Part shown: positions 1-6,136 of the stretch, piece by piece | Layout: each line of letters begins with the position of its first letter | Position numbering within the stretch: position 1 is the stretch's first letter | From: Heteroruminococcus sp964369885 | GTDB lineage: Bacteria > Bacillota > Clostridia > Oscillospirales > Ruminococcaceae | DNA length: 6,416 nucleotides | Direction of reading: 5' to 3' | NCBI GenBank assembly: GCA_964369885.1 | Contig: CAYJGQ010000107.1 | Location: 1 to 6,416, forward strand | Position numbers and translations under genes: made by a program | Notes under the pieces: generated by a model | Databases searched by the model: none | What the model saw: only the letters and a program-made list of their open reading frames with translations | Told to the model about the DNA's origin: nothing

Positions 1-890
1 CCTGCACGCATGACAGAGGGACTAAACCCCACAAGTGTGGCCACAAATAGGGAGATCAACCCACCGATGATGGCAAGAGGCCATTTGCCGAGTCCACGGC
101 GGGCCAGCAGGCGCAGGATACTGCCACACACCACCGATAAATGAAGCCCCGACACGGCCAGAACATGGCCTGCGCCGGTTTTATACATATTATCCGACAC
201 CTCCTGCGGGAGCATGTCCCCCTCGCCCAGCAGTACCGAGGCCACAAAGTTGCCATTTTGCCCCGGCATTAGCTCCGAGATTATCTTGATCATAGCCCCA
301 CGCAGGTAAATACCGAGCACAAATAGGCTGTTTGGCGGATTTTTGGAATCAAAGTTCTCGACAATGCGCAGGGCATCGCCCTCGCTATAACCGCTGATAT
401 ACTGCCCGTGGCTGTACATGTAACGTCGCTCACCCTCATCCCGTGGTGGGGAGAACTCGACCAAGCCAATTAGTTTATCGCCAAGTTGGTAGTCGTAAAC
501 GCCCGGCGTGAATATGCGCATTTCGCTTTCGGGAGGGGAGGAGGTAGACTGCGGTGTGTCGACGGTGGCACGCAGGGTGACAAGGCAGTAGGAGTCACGC
601 TGGTCCACCCCTGACACAACCCCCGACACCTGAAGGGTTTGACCCTCAAGTTTGGAAAATGGAACTACATACAGCAGTGTGTGAAGCTGTATAGTGCCTA
701 TGGCCAACATAAGGCCGGCGCAAAGTAGGAAACAACGCCCACGCCAAGGCGCTTTTAGCCTTAGAATAAGTGAAGCGGCCAACAAAATGGCCCCAAAAAC
801 CGCCAGATAAAGCAGCATTTGGGGCAGGAATATAAGCCCTGCGCAGGACAGGGCGAAGGATATTGCAATGTAAAATATCGCTCTATTCAT
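1..890 (-). CDS. comEC: ComEC/Rec2 DNA-uptake channel protein, N-terminal part (runs off left edge)
   Basis: This is the 5' part of a competence protein that forms the inner-membrane channel for single-stranded DNA during transformation. The frame is open from an ATG at 890 to base 1, giving 296 complete residues with no stop or frameshift. Two to three hydrophobic segments lie at about residues 4-35 and 52-76. A soluble N-terminal region of the DUF4131/OB-fold type follows (about 80-175). The start of the ComEC membrane core carries the family signature GAGHVLAVSGLHLSVV (about 239-254) and GFSPSVMRA (288-296). The ATG at 890 is preferred because GGAGG (899-903) lies 8 nt upstream. An in-frame ATG at 959 would add 23 residues but has no ribosome binding site and overlaps the -10 box. 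The rest of the Competence domain and any C-terminal metallo-beta-lactamase-like domain are outside the window. Family assignment is strong; whether the cell is naturally competent cannot be seen. Confidence 0.93.
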   Translation of the reverse strand, partial: MNRAIFYIAISFALSCAGLIFLPQMLLYLAVFGAILLAASLILRLKAPWRGRCFLLCAGLMLAIGTIQLHTLLYVVPFSKLEGQTLQVSGVVSGVDQRDSYCLVTLRATVDTPQSTSSPPESEMRIFTPGVYDYQLGDKLIGLVEFSPPRDEGERRYMYSHGQYISGYSEGDALRIVENFDSKNPPNSLFVLGIYLRGAMIKIISELMPGQNGNFVASVLLGEGDMLPQEVSDNMYKTGAGHVLAVSGLHLSVVCGSILRLLARRGLGKWPLAIIGGLISLFVATLVGFSPSVMRA

Positions 891-957
891 TAGAAAACCC
901 TCCGAGGTGGTGGGGGGCCTACACAGAGCAGACCACAAAACGACATCTTCTTTATCC

Positions 958-986
958 ATTATATATGACTTTGCGGTGTAATACAA
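958..986 (-). promoter_or_regulatory. Predicted sigma-A promoter for comEC
   Basis: On the minus strand, TTGTAT (986-981) and a perfect TATAAT (963-958) are separated by 17 bp. Transcription would start near 951, giving a leader of about 60 nt before the comEC ATG at 890. The -35 matches only the TTG of the consensus, but the -10 and spacing are ideal. The -35 box overlaps the T-tract of the terminator that ends the upstream alaS-HIT transcript, so comEC appears to be a separate transcription unit. Confidence 0.6.
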
Positions 987-1019
987 GAAAAAGCGCACCC
1001 CACAGTGTGTGAGATGCGC
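985..1019 (-). terminator. Intrinsic terminator after the HIT gene
   Basis: The minus strand reads GCGCATCTCAC, a 5-nt loop (ACACT), then GTGGGGTGCGC. This is an 11-bp stem (993-1019) with two G-U pairs, followed directly by TTTTTCTT (992-985). It begins 16 nt past the HIT stop codon. Stem, loop and T-tract all fit a rho-independent terminator, so the alaS-HIT operon should end here. Confidence 0.88.
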
Positions 1020-1035
1020 AATATTTTAGTGAAGT

Positions 1036-1377
1036 TTAGCCCGGGGGCCAGCTTAGCATACGTCCGCCAAGCACATGGAAGTGCAGATGCCCCACGGTTT
1101 GGTTACCGTGCTCGCCACAGTTGTTTACTATGCGGTATCCCTGTGAGAGCTCAAGCTCACCCGCAACCTTGGCCACCACCTCATATATATGTGCGATAAG
1201 GTGGCTGTTGTTGGAGGTTATGTCGTTGGCCGACCTGATGTGCTCCTTGGGAATTACCAAAAAATGCACAGGAGCCTGTGGAGATATGTCGTAAAATGCC
1301 AATACTTTTTCGTCCTCATAAACCTTGTTGCAGGGGATTTCTCCTGCAATAATCTTACAAAACAGGCAATCACTCAT
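1036..1377 (-). CDS. hinT: HIT-family (HinT-like) nucleotide-binding protein
   Basis: A complete 113-aa histidine-triad protein, close to the usual length of bacterial HinT. HinT proteins are cytosolic purine-nucleoside phosphoramidases that hydrolyse AMP-linked amines, including aminoacyl-adenylate-type adducts in vitro. The triad HLHFHVL spans residues 97-103, with H99 the expected nucleophile. It is preceded by NQTVG (92-96) and followed by LGG and the C-terminal WPPG typical of the HINT branch. The N-terminal CLFC (C4, C7) is the half of a zinc site seen in many members. The start is supported by GGAG (1387-1390) 9 nt upstream. The gene lies 24 bp after alaS with no promoter visible between, so it is probably co-transcribed under the same T-box. 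A link between alanyl-adenylate chemistry and this hydrolase is attractive but only inference. The true cellular substrate is unknown. Confidence 0.93.
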   Translation of the reverse strand: MSDCLFCKIIAGEIPCNKVYEDEKVLAFYDISPQAPVHFLVIPKEHIRSANDITSNNSHLIAHIYEVVAKVAGELELSQGYRIVNNCGEHGNQTVGHLHFHVLGGRMLSWPPG

Positions 1378-1401
1378 GGTGTGTATCTCCTTTTTTAAGA
1401 T

Positions 1402-4050
1402 TTATTTTTTCTCGGACAACATGTTTTTGATGATTTCGGGGGCCTTTGTCAGCATTTCATCAATGCGAAGAATCTCGGTTGTACCGCCCATGGCGCTGTC
1501 GGGGCGGCCGCCACCGCTACCACCTATGGTCGAGAGCAGCTCCTTAATAAGCTTTCCTGCATGAAGTCCGGCCTTTTGAGCCTCGGGGCCAAGTGTTACA
1601 CAAACACTGCCCTTGTCATCATTAACCGTGGTGATTATCATGATGCAGTGGGGGTTGCGCTCGCGGCCCTTATCGCCCATGGTGCGCAGAGCTTCGGGCT
1701 TTGCGCCAACCAATGTAGCGGCAATAAGCTTTAGACCCTCAATCTCCTCGGCGTTTTCAAACAGTCCCTGAATTTGGGTGGCAGCAAGTTTTTGATTTAG
1801 GCTATCAATTTCACGATCCTTCTCGCGAAGCTCGGCCATTACCGATTCGGCACGGCCTGCAATCTCAATTGGGTTGCCCACCTTGAGCGCCTGTGCGGTG
1901 TTTAGTATTAGCTCACCCTCCTTGCGGATGAAGCGAAGCACACCGTAGCCGGTTGTGGCCTCAATACGGCGCACGCCTGCCGCCACAGAGGACTCGGTAA
2001 GAATCTTAAACAGACCTATCTTTGCGGTGTTGTCCACATGTGTACCGCCACAGAACTCGGTGGATTTATCACCCATGCGGCAAACACGAACACTGTCACC
2101 GTATTTCTCGCCAAACAGAGCCAACGCTCCAAGTTCCTTGGCCTGCTCGATGGGCATTTCGCGCACATCGGCTGCGGCGGCCTGCAAAATCATATCGTTT
2201 ACAAGGGATTCAACGCTTAAAATTTCCTCGGGGGTCATGGCAGAAAAATGGGTAAAGTCAAAGCGACACTGGTTCTCGTTTACCATGGAACCTGCCTGAT
2301 GAACATGGTCGCCCAGCACCTCACGCAGTGCGGTTTGTAGAAGATGGCAGGCCGAGTGGTTACGCATAATGGAATTGCGACGGTCGGTGTCCACACAGGC
2401 GGTAACCTTCTCGTCTTTGGACAATTTGCCGCTGATCATGCGGCCTATATGGGCAAAGTGACCCTTGGGGGTTTTTTTACAGTCCAGCACCTCAAAACAG
2501 CCGTTAGCAGTCATGATTTTGCCGGTGTCACCCACCTGACCGCCACTCTCGGCATAGAAGGGGGTGCGCTCCAGCACAATTACAGCCTCTTGCCCCGAAA
2601 TAAGTGTGTCGACGGTCTGACCCTCACTTGCCATGGCAAGCAGGGTGGTGGCACCCTCAAGTTCGGTATAGCCTATAAACTCGGTGGGAGGGGTGGTAAG
2701 CTCGGCCAGGGGGTCACCCTCACCGCCAAAGGCCTCACTGCTGCCGGTGGCTGCTCTGGCCTTTTCACGCTGTGCCTTCATAAGGGTGGCAAAACCTTCC
2801 TCGTCAACCGTCATGCCGTTTTCTTCCAATACGTCCTTTGTAAGGTCAAGTGGGAAACCAAAGGTGTCGTGCAGTAGGAAGGCATCCTCGCCCGACAGGG
2901 AGGTGCCGTTTGAAGTCTTTAGCTTTTCAATCATATCGGCAAGGCGCTCGCTGCCCTGAACCACAGTCTTGCCAAAGCGCTCTTCCTCGGCCAAAATTAC
3001 CTTTTGAATGTAATCACGGTTCTCCAAAAGCTCAGGGTAGGCCGAAAGGTTCTCGGTGATAACAGTTGCGGCAACCTCGTGCAGGAAGGGGCGTGTTATG
3101 CCCAACATACGGCCATGACGGGCGGCACGGCGCAAAAGACGGCGAAGTACATAGCCACGCCCCTCGTTGGAGGGGATAACACCATCGCCCACCATAAAGG
3201 TGGTGGAGCGCACGTGGTCGGTGATAACACGCAGAGAGATGTCGTGGCTGTCATTTTGATGATAGGTAACACCTGCTATGGTGCCGATGTGCTTCATGAT
3301 ATTTTGCACCGTGTCAACCTCAAATAGGTTGTCGACACCCTGCATTACGCAGGCCAAGCGCTCAAGACCCATGCCGGTGTCGATGTTGGGCTTTGCAAGG
3401 GGGGTGTATGTGCCCTGGCCGTCCGAGTCAAACTGGGTGAACACAAGGTTCCAAACCTCCATGTAGCGGTCACACTCACAGCCCACAGCACAGGTGGGGC
3501 TGTCACAGCCGTAGCTTTCACCACGGTCAAAATATATCTCGGAGCAGGGGCCGCAGGGGCCAACGCCATGCTCCCAGAAGTTGTCGGCCTTGCCCATGCG
3601 CACAACACGCTCGGGGGCAACACCACGCTCCTTTGTCCAGATGTCAAAGGCCTCGTCGTCGTCCTCATAGATGCTCACCCACAAAAGGTCGGCAGGTATG
3701 CCCAGCACCTCGGTGAAGTACTCCCAGGCCCACAGGGTGGCATCCTTTTTGAAGTAGTCGCCAAAGGAGAAGTTGCCCAGCATCTCAAAGTAGGTGCCGT
3801 GGCGTGCGGTTTTGCCAATATTCTCAATATCGGGGGTGCGGATACATTTTTGGCATGTGGTTACCTTGGTGTTGGGGGGAGTTGCGGTGCCCAAAAAGAA
3901 GTTTTTAAGGGGTGCCATGCCCGAGTTTATCAGCAAAAGGCTGGGGTCATCCTTGGGCACCAACGAGGCACTGGCCATGCGGGTGTGGTTCTTGCTCTCA
4001 AAAAATGCAAGATAAGATTCTCGCAGGTCGTTTAGTCCTGTCCATTTCAT
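1402..4050 (-). CDS. alaS: Alanyl-tRNA synthetase, full length
   Basis: Class II synthetase that charges tRNA-Ala with alanine in the cytosol. At 882 aa it is full length (E. coli AlaRS is 876). Domains in order are the catalytic core with motif 2 in RHGTYFEMLGNFSFGDYF (83-100) and motif 3 in GRGYVLRRLLRRA (297-309), a tRNA-recognition region, an editing domain that clears Ser/Gly-tRNA-Ala, a short predicted coiled coil (about 733-757) and the C-Ala domain with the glycine-rich GGSGGGRPDSAMGG (843-856). The editing-site zinc ligands are all present: H565 and H569 in HSACH, C667 and H671 in CGGTH. A cysteine-rich insertion (C182, C187, C191, C193) follows GPCGPCSEIYFD and may bind a metal. AGGAGG (4061-4066) lies 10 nt before the ATG. 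It is the first gene of a unit with the HIT gene, controlled by the upstream T-box. No defects seen. Confidence 0.98.
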   Translation of the reverse strand: MKWTGLNDLRESYLAFFESKNHTRMASASLVPKDDPSLLLINSGMAPLKNFFLGTATPPNTKVTTCQKCIRTPDIENIGKTARHGTYFEMLGNFSFGDYFKKDATLWAWEYFTEVLGIPADLLWVSIYEDDDEAFDIWTKERGVAPERVVRMGKADNFWEHGVGPCGPCSEIYFDRGESYGCDSPTCAVGCECDRYMEVWNLVFTQFDSDGQGTYTPLAKPNIDTGMGLERLACVMQGVDNLFEVDTVQNIMKHIGTIAGVTYHQNDSHDISLRVITDHVRSTTFMVGDGVIPSNEGRGYVLRRLLRRAARHGRMLGITRPFLHEVAATVITENLSAYPELLENRDYIQKVILAEEERFGKTVVQGSERLADMIEKLKTSNGTSLSGEDAFLLHDTFGFPLDLTKDVLEENGMTVDEEGFATLMKAQREKARAATGSSEAFGGEGDPLAELTTPPTEFIGYTELEGATTLLAMASEGQTVDTLISGQEAVIVLERTPFYAESGGQVGDTGKIMTANGCFEVLDCKKTPKGHFAHIGRMISGKLSKDEKVTACVDTDRRNSIMRNHSACHLLQTALREVLGDHVHQAGSMVNENQCRFDFTHFSAMTPEEILSVESLVNDMILQAAAADVREMPIEQAKELGALALFGEKYGDSVRVCRMGDKSTEFCGGTHVDNTAKIGLFKILTESSVAAGVRRIEATTGYGVLRFIRKEGELILNTAQALKVGNPIEIAGRAESVMAELREKDREIDSLNQKLAATQIQGLFENAEEIEGLKLIAATLVGAKPEALRTMGDKGRERNPHCIMIITTVNDDKGSVCVTLGPEAQKAGLHAGKLIKELLSTIGGSGGGRPDSAMGGTTEILRIDEMLTKAPEIIKNMLSEKK

Positions 4051-4090
4051 GTTTTCTTGTCCTCCTAAAGTTTGTTCATAATTTTGTGAA

Positions 4091-4133
4091 GCCTATCAAA
4101 GCATTAAAGGGCTTGGGTTTAAGACTGATAGGC
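4091..4133 (-). repeat. Inverted repeat / RNA hairpin between the T-box and alaS
   Basis: GCCTATCA (4091-4098) and TGATAGGC (4126-4133) are perfect 8-bp inverted arms around a 27-nt interior, which can itself form a small AAGC/GCTT hairpin. It lies in the alaS 5' UTR, after the T-box terminator and 24 bp before the AGGAGG. No T-tract follows on the minus strand, so it is not a second terminator. A role in mRNA processing or stability is possible; none is demonstrated. Confidence 0.55.
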
Positions 4134-4147
4134 CATGGGGAAATGGC

Positions 4148-4185
4148 AAAAAAATAAGCCTCCACCCCAAAAACGGGGCGAAAGC
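4148..4185 (-). terminator. T-box regulatory terminator
   Basis: The minus strand reads GCTTTCGCCCC, a 6-nt loop (GTTTTT), then GGGGTGGAGGC. This is an 11-bp stem (4185-4158) with three G-U pairs, followed by TTATTTTTTT (4157-4148). Its 5' arm contains the CGCCCC that the antiterminator also needs, so binding of uncharged tRNA would melt it. With charged tRNA, transcription should stop here, 97 nt before alaS. Confidence 0.93.
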
Positions 4186-4395
4186 GCAAAACTTCCGCGG
4201 TACCACCCGAATTGCGACAAAGGTCATCGCCACTCAAATAGGCTTAACGCGCCCACACGTTTCCGCTCATCGCAGAAAAGGACTCGGGGTTGGCCCGATG
4301 GATGCTTGGTGGCACACTTTCAGCTGTGTGTGACCTCTCTGTGATACCTACATCAATCTTCTTCCCGTCACTGTCCTATAATTATGTTTCTTACA
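4148..4395 (-). promoter_or_regulatory. Alanine T-box riboswitch (alaS leader)
   Basis: This leader senses uncharged tRNA-Ala and decides between termination and read-through into alaS. Stem I closes with GGAC (4376-4373) and GUCC (4283-4280), with a K-turn-like AGUGA on the 5' side and GAG on the 3' side. The upper stem pairs GAUUGAUG with CAUCCAUC. The distal T-loop pair is AGAGAG (4340-4335) and GCUGAAAG (4324-4317). The specifier loop holds GGGCCAA (4296-4290), whose GCC (4294-4292) is an alanine codon followed by the usual A. Stem III is GCGAU/GUCGC (4230-4214). The T-box sequence CGGGUGGUACCGCG (4209-4196) forms the antiterminator: CGGG and GCG pair with CGCCCCG (4180-4174), leaving the bulge UGGUACC. 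The U of UGGU suits discriminator base A73 of tRNA-Ala. The antiterminator and the terminator share 4174-4185, so they exclude each other. The transcription start near 4395 is inferred from the promoter. Confidence 0.95.
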
Positions 4396-4401
4396 CCGAT
4401 T

Positions 4402-4430
4402 ATTATAGCCACCAAATTACAAAATGTCAA
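4402..4430 (-). promoter_or_regulatory. Sigma-A promoter for the alaS-HIT operon
   Basis: On the minus strand, a perfect TTGACA (4430-4425) and a perfect TATAAT (4407-4402) are separated by exactly 17 bp, with an A/T-rich stretch upstream of the -35. The start should be near 4395, at the beginning of the T-box leader. A fully consensus promoter is what one expects when control is exerted by downstream attenuation. Confidence 0.93.
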
Positions 4431-4476
4431 TTTTTTTGTTTGCCACAGTTTTTGACAGTAATTTAACAAAATTGAC
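4426..4476. repeat. 9-bp inverted repeat covering both divergent -35 boxes
   Basis: GTCAATTTT (4426-4434) and AAAATTGAC (4468-4476) are perfect inverted copies separated by 33 bp. Each includes most of the -35 element of one divergent promoter (alaS leftward, MATE rightward). Part of the match follows from both -35 boxes being TTGAC, but it extends four A/T bases beyond. It may be a shared regulatory site, paired UP-element-like tracts, or chance. Confidence 0.4.
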
Positions 4477-4499
4477 TTTCCACGTTATGGGAGTATAAT
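4472..4499 (+). promoter_or_regulatory. Sigma-A promoter for the MATE transporter gene
   Basis: TTGACT (4472-4477) and a perfect TATAAT (4494-4499) are separated by 16 bp. The predicted start is near 4505-4506, giving a 5' UTR of about 126 nt before the ATG at 4632. A second TTGACA at 4452-4457 has no usable -10 at 16-18 bp and is not called. Confidence 0.8.
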
Positions 4500-4505
4500 G
4501 TTATG

Positions 4506-4582
4506 GTTAGTTGCATTTTTTTAGTGCAAAGAATTGGTGTTGGGTGGCCGATACCCCAAATACCGGGCAAACTCAAAAGCCG
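4506..4582 (+). promoter_or_regulatory. Structured 5' leader of the MATE gene, candidate riboswitch
   Basis: The leader RNA can form three hairpins in a row. The first is UUGCA/UGCAA (4511-4529) with a U-rich 9-nt loop. The second is a long stem from GGUGUUGGGU (4536-4545) pairing with ACCCCAAAUACC (4553-4564), with two single-base bulges and a GGCCGAU loop. The third is a short hairpin, GGC (4566-4568) with GCC (4579-4581), around an A-rich loop. A weak GUAGG/CCUAC hairpin follows (4589-4607). Long structured leaders before MATE genes in Clostridia are known, notably the guanidine-IV (mepA motif) riboswitch, and that is my leading guess. I could not confirm a kissing-loop contact between the visible loops, nor a terminator with a U-tract before the gene, so class membership is uncertain. 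That the leader is structured is better supported than what it senses. Confidence 0.45.
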
Positions 4583-4631
4583 TAAATGGTAGGAAATATA
4601 GCACCTACATTAAGAGCGACAAGGAGAAAAA

Positions 4632-6038
4632 ATGAATCAATCACAAAATGAACTGCTTGGCAGTATGCCTGTGCAAAAAGCCATAGCAAAGATAGGAATT
4701 CCCGCAATGGCAAGTATGCTCATAATGGCGGTATACAACCTTGTGGATACCCTGTTTATTGGTATGCTGGGCGATGACCGTGCACTGTCGGCTGTGGCCG
4801 TGGCGTTTCCCATCATGACCCTTATAGGTGCAGTGGGACAGGTGCTTGGTGCCGGTGCCGCTGCCAGCATTGGCCGTGCTTTTGGCGCAGATAATGATGA
4901 ACACGCCGATAAAATTGCCACCACCACAATATTTACAAGCATTGTGGCAGGTGTTGTATTCATGGCCATGGGTCTTATATTTATTGAGCCTATTTTTAGG
5001 ATGTTTGGCACAACACCATCGGTTATGGAAACTGCAAAGCAGTACGGCACATGGATGTACATAGGCTCGATATTTTCTATACCAAACCAAAGTTTTAACA
5101 ACATTGCAAGGGCTGAAACCAAGGCTATACTATCGTTAAAGGCGTTGAGCATCGGCGCTGTGTCGAATATAATTCTTGACCCGATTTTTATGTTTGAGCT
5201 TGGAGGCTTTGGACTTAATATGGGCATTGAGGGGGCCTCAATTGCCACCACACTTGCACAGGGTATAAGTTTTGTATTTATTGCCTACTACTTCTTTAGC
5301 GGTAAAACCCGTGTGAAGATAACCCCCAAAAACTTTTCGCCCAACACAGAAACCTACGGTGATATACTGCGTTCGGGCGCGCCAATAGGTCTTACACAGG
5401 CACTGGGAACGTTGGCTGTGTCGGTTACTAATGTTGCGGCGGTAGGTTTTGCCACCGATATAATAATAAGTGAAAACATTCAGTCGGCCTATGGCATAGT
5501 GCTAAAGGTAAGCTCCATACTGCAGTTTATTGTAATGGGTTATCTCATGGGGTATCAGCCCATAGCCTCATATGCCTACGGAGCAAAGGACAAAAAACGA
5601 TTCTTTGAGTGTTTTAACTACTCACTCAAGGTGGTTATAATCTTTACAATACCCGTAACGGTTATATTACAGCTACTTGCCACCTGGATAATGACCTGCT
5701 TTACCAAAACTGCCGAGATAATAGAAATAGGTGCCTATTTTATACGTTATAACAATATCCTATTTATTCTCATAGGTATATCATTTTTTATCATGCTTAC
5801 TTTTCAGGCCACCGGCAAGGGTGGCTACGGCGCAATAATAGCCCTTGCAAGACAAGGTTTTTTGTACATACCAATTTTGCTCATGCTCTGTGTGTGGATG
5901 GGGGTAGAGGGGATGTACTATGCACAGGCCATCGCCGATTTGATAACAGCCGCCATTGCAATAGTATTATTTAGACATTACAGAAGGACACATCTTATAC
6001 CATACTTTGATGAAACACAACCGTATCAGTATATATAG
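4632..6038 (+). CDS. MATE-family multidrug/cation efflux transporter (MepA-like)
   Basis: A complete 468-aa inner-membrane protein with about 12 hydrophobic segments in two pseudo-symmetric halves (roughly residues 17-220 and 243-450), as in MATE exporters that expel cationic drugs or metabolites using a Na+ or H+ gradient. Family features include NLVDTLFIG in TM1 (36-44, with D39), GAGAAASIGRAFGADN (73-88) in the loop after TM2, NIILDPIFM (179-187), and the second-half counterpart GYQPIASYAYGAKD (307-320). The start is supported by AAGGAG (4621-4626) 5 nt upstream of the ATG. It is a single-gene unit, divergent from alaS, with its own promoter and a structured leader. The resemblance to MepA-type members is by eye, so no gene symbol is given and the substrate is unknown. 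If the leader is a guanidine riboswitch, guanidinium would be the likely cargo. No clear intrinsic terminator follows. Confidence 0.93.
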   Translation: MNQSQNELLGSMPVQKAIAKIGIPAMASMLIMAVYNLVDTLFIGMLGDDRALSAVAVAFPIMTLIGAVGQVLGAGAAASIGRAFGADNDEHADKIATTTIFTSIVAGVVFMAMGLIFIEPIFRMFGTTPSVMETAKQYGTWMYIGSIFSIPNQSFNNIARAETKAILSLKALSIGAVSNIILDPIFMFELGGFGLNMGIEGASIATTLAQGISFVFIAYYFFSGKTRVKITPKNFSPNTETYGDILRSGAPIGLTQALGTLAVSVTNVAAVGFATDIIISENIQSAYGIVLKVSSILQFIVMGYLMGYQPIASYAYGAKDKKRFFECFNYSLKVVIIFTIPVTVILQLLATWIMTCFTKTAEIIEIGAYFIRYNNILFILIGISFFIMLTFQATGKGGYGAIIALARQGFLYIPILLMLCVWMGVEGMYYAQAIADLITAAIAIVLFRHYRRTHLIPYFDETQPYQYI

Positions 6039-6116
6039 GAGTGCAGGGTTTTGTGGTGGTGGACAATATCTTTCTGATTTTACCTACATATAAATGATAT
6101 GTTTAGACAACATAAG

Positions 6117-6136
6117 TCCGCCCCACCGAGGGGCGG
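6117..6136. repeat. Diverged hairpin at the left border of the repeat array
   Basis: CCGCCCC (6118-6124) and GGGGCGG (6130-6136) form a 7-bp stem with a 5-nt loop (ACCGA). It stands where the array unit would have its CCTCCCCCTCGGGGGAGG hairpin and resembles it, so it looks like a degenerate or shortened end copy. It lies 78 bp after the MATE stop codon. No T-tract follows, so it is not a typical terminator. Confidence 0.6.

Noticed and set aside
2344..2877. 177-codon plus-strand frame, the longest frame antisense to alaS
   Set aside because: It lies wholly within alaS, has no ribosome binding site or family features, and alaS is unmistakable on the other strand.
4452..4457. Perfect TTGACA as a second -35 for the MATE gene
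   Set aside because: No -10-like hexamer occurs 16-18 bp downstream; the TTGACT/TATAAT pair is much better.
4563..4582. ZTP, c-di-GMP-I or guanidine-III riboswitch fragments suggested by CCGGGCAA and GGGCAAAC
   Set aside because: Only a few bases match; the other conserved blocks of those classes are absent.
4637..5251. 204-codon minus-strand frame within the MATE gene
   Set aside because: It is an antisense shadow of the transporter gene: it mirrors the sense codons, with no independent promoter, ribosome binding site or known motif.
6086..6114. Small AT-rich hairpins (ACATAT/ATATGT and TATGTT/AACATA) as a MATE terminator
   Set aside because: The two hairpins overlap and exclude each other, are short and AT-rich, and no T-tract follows either one.
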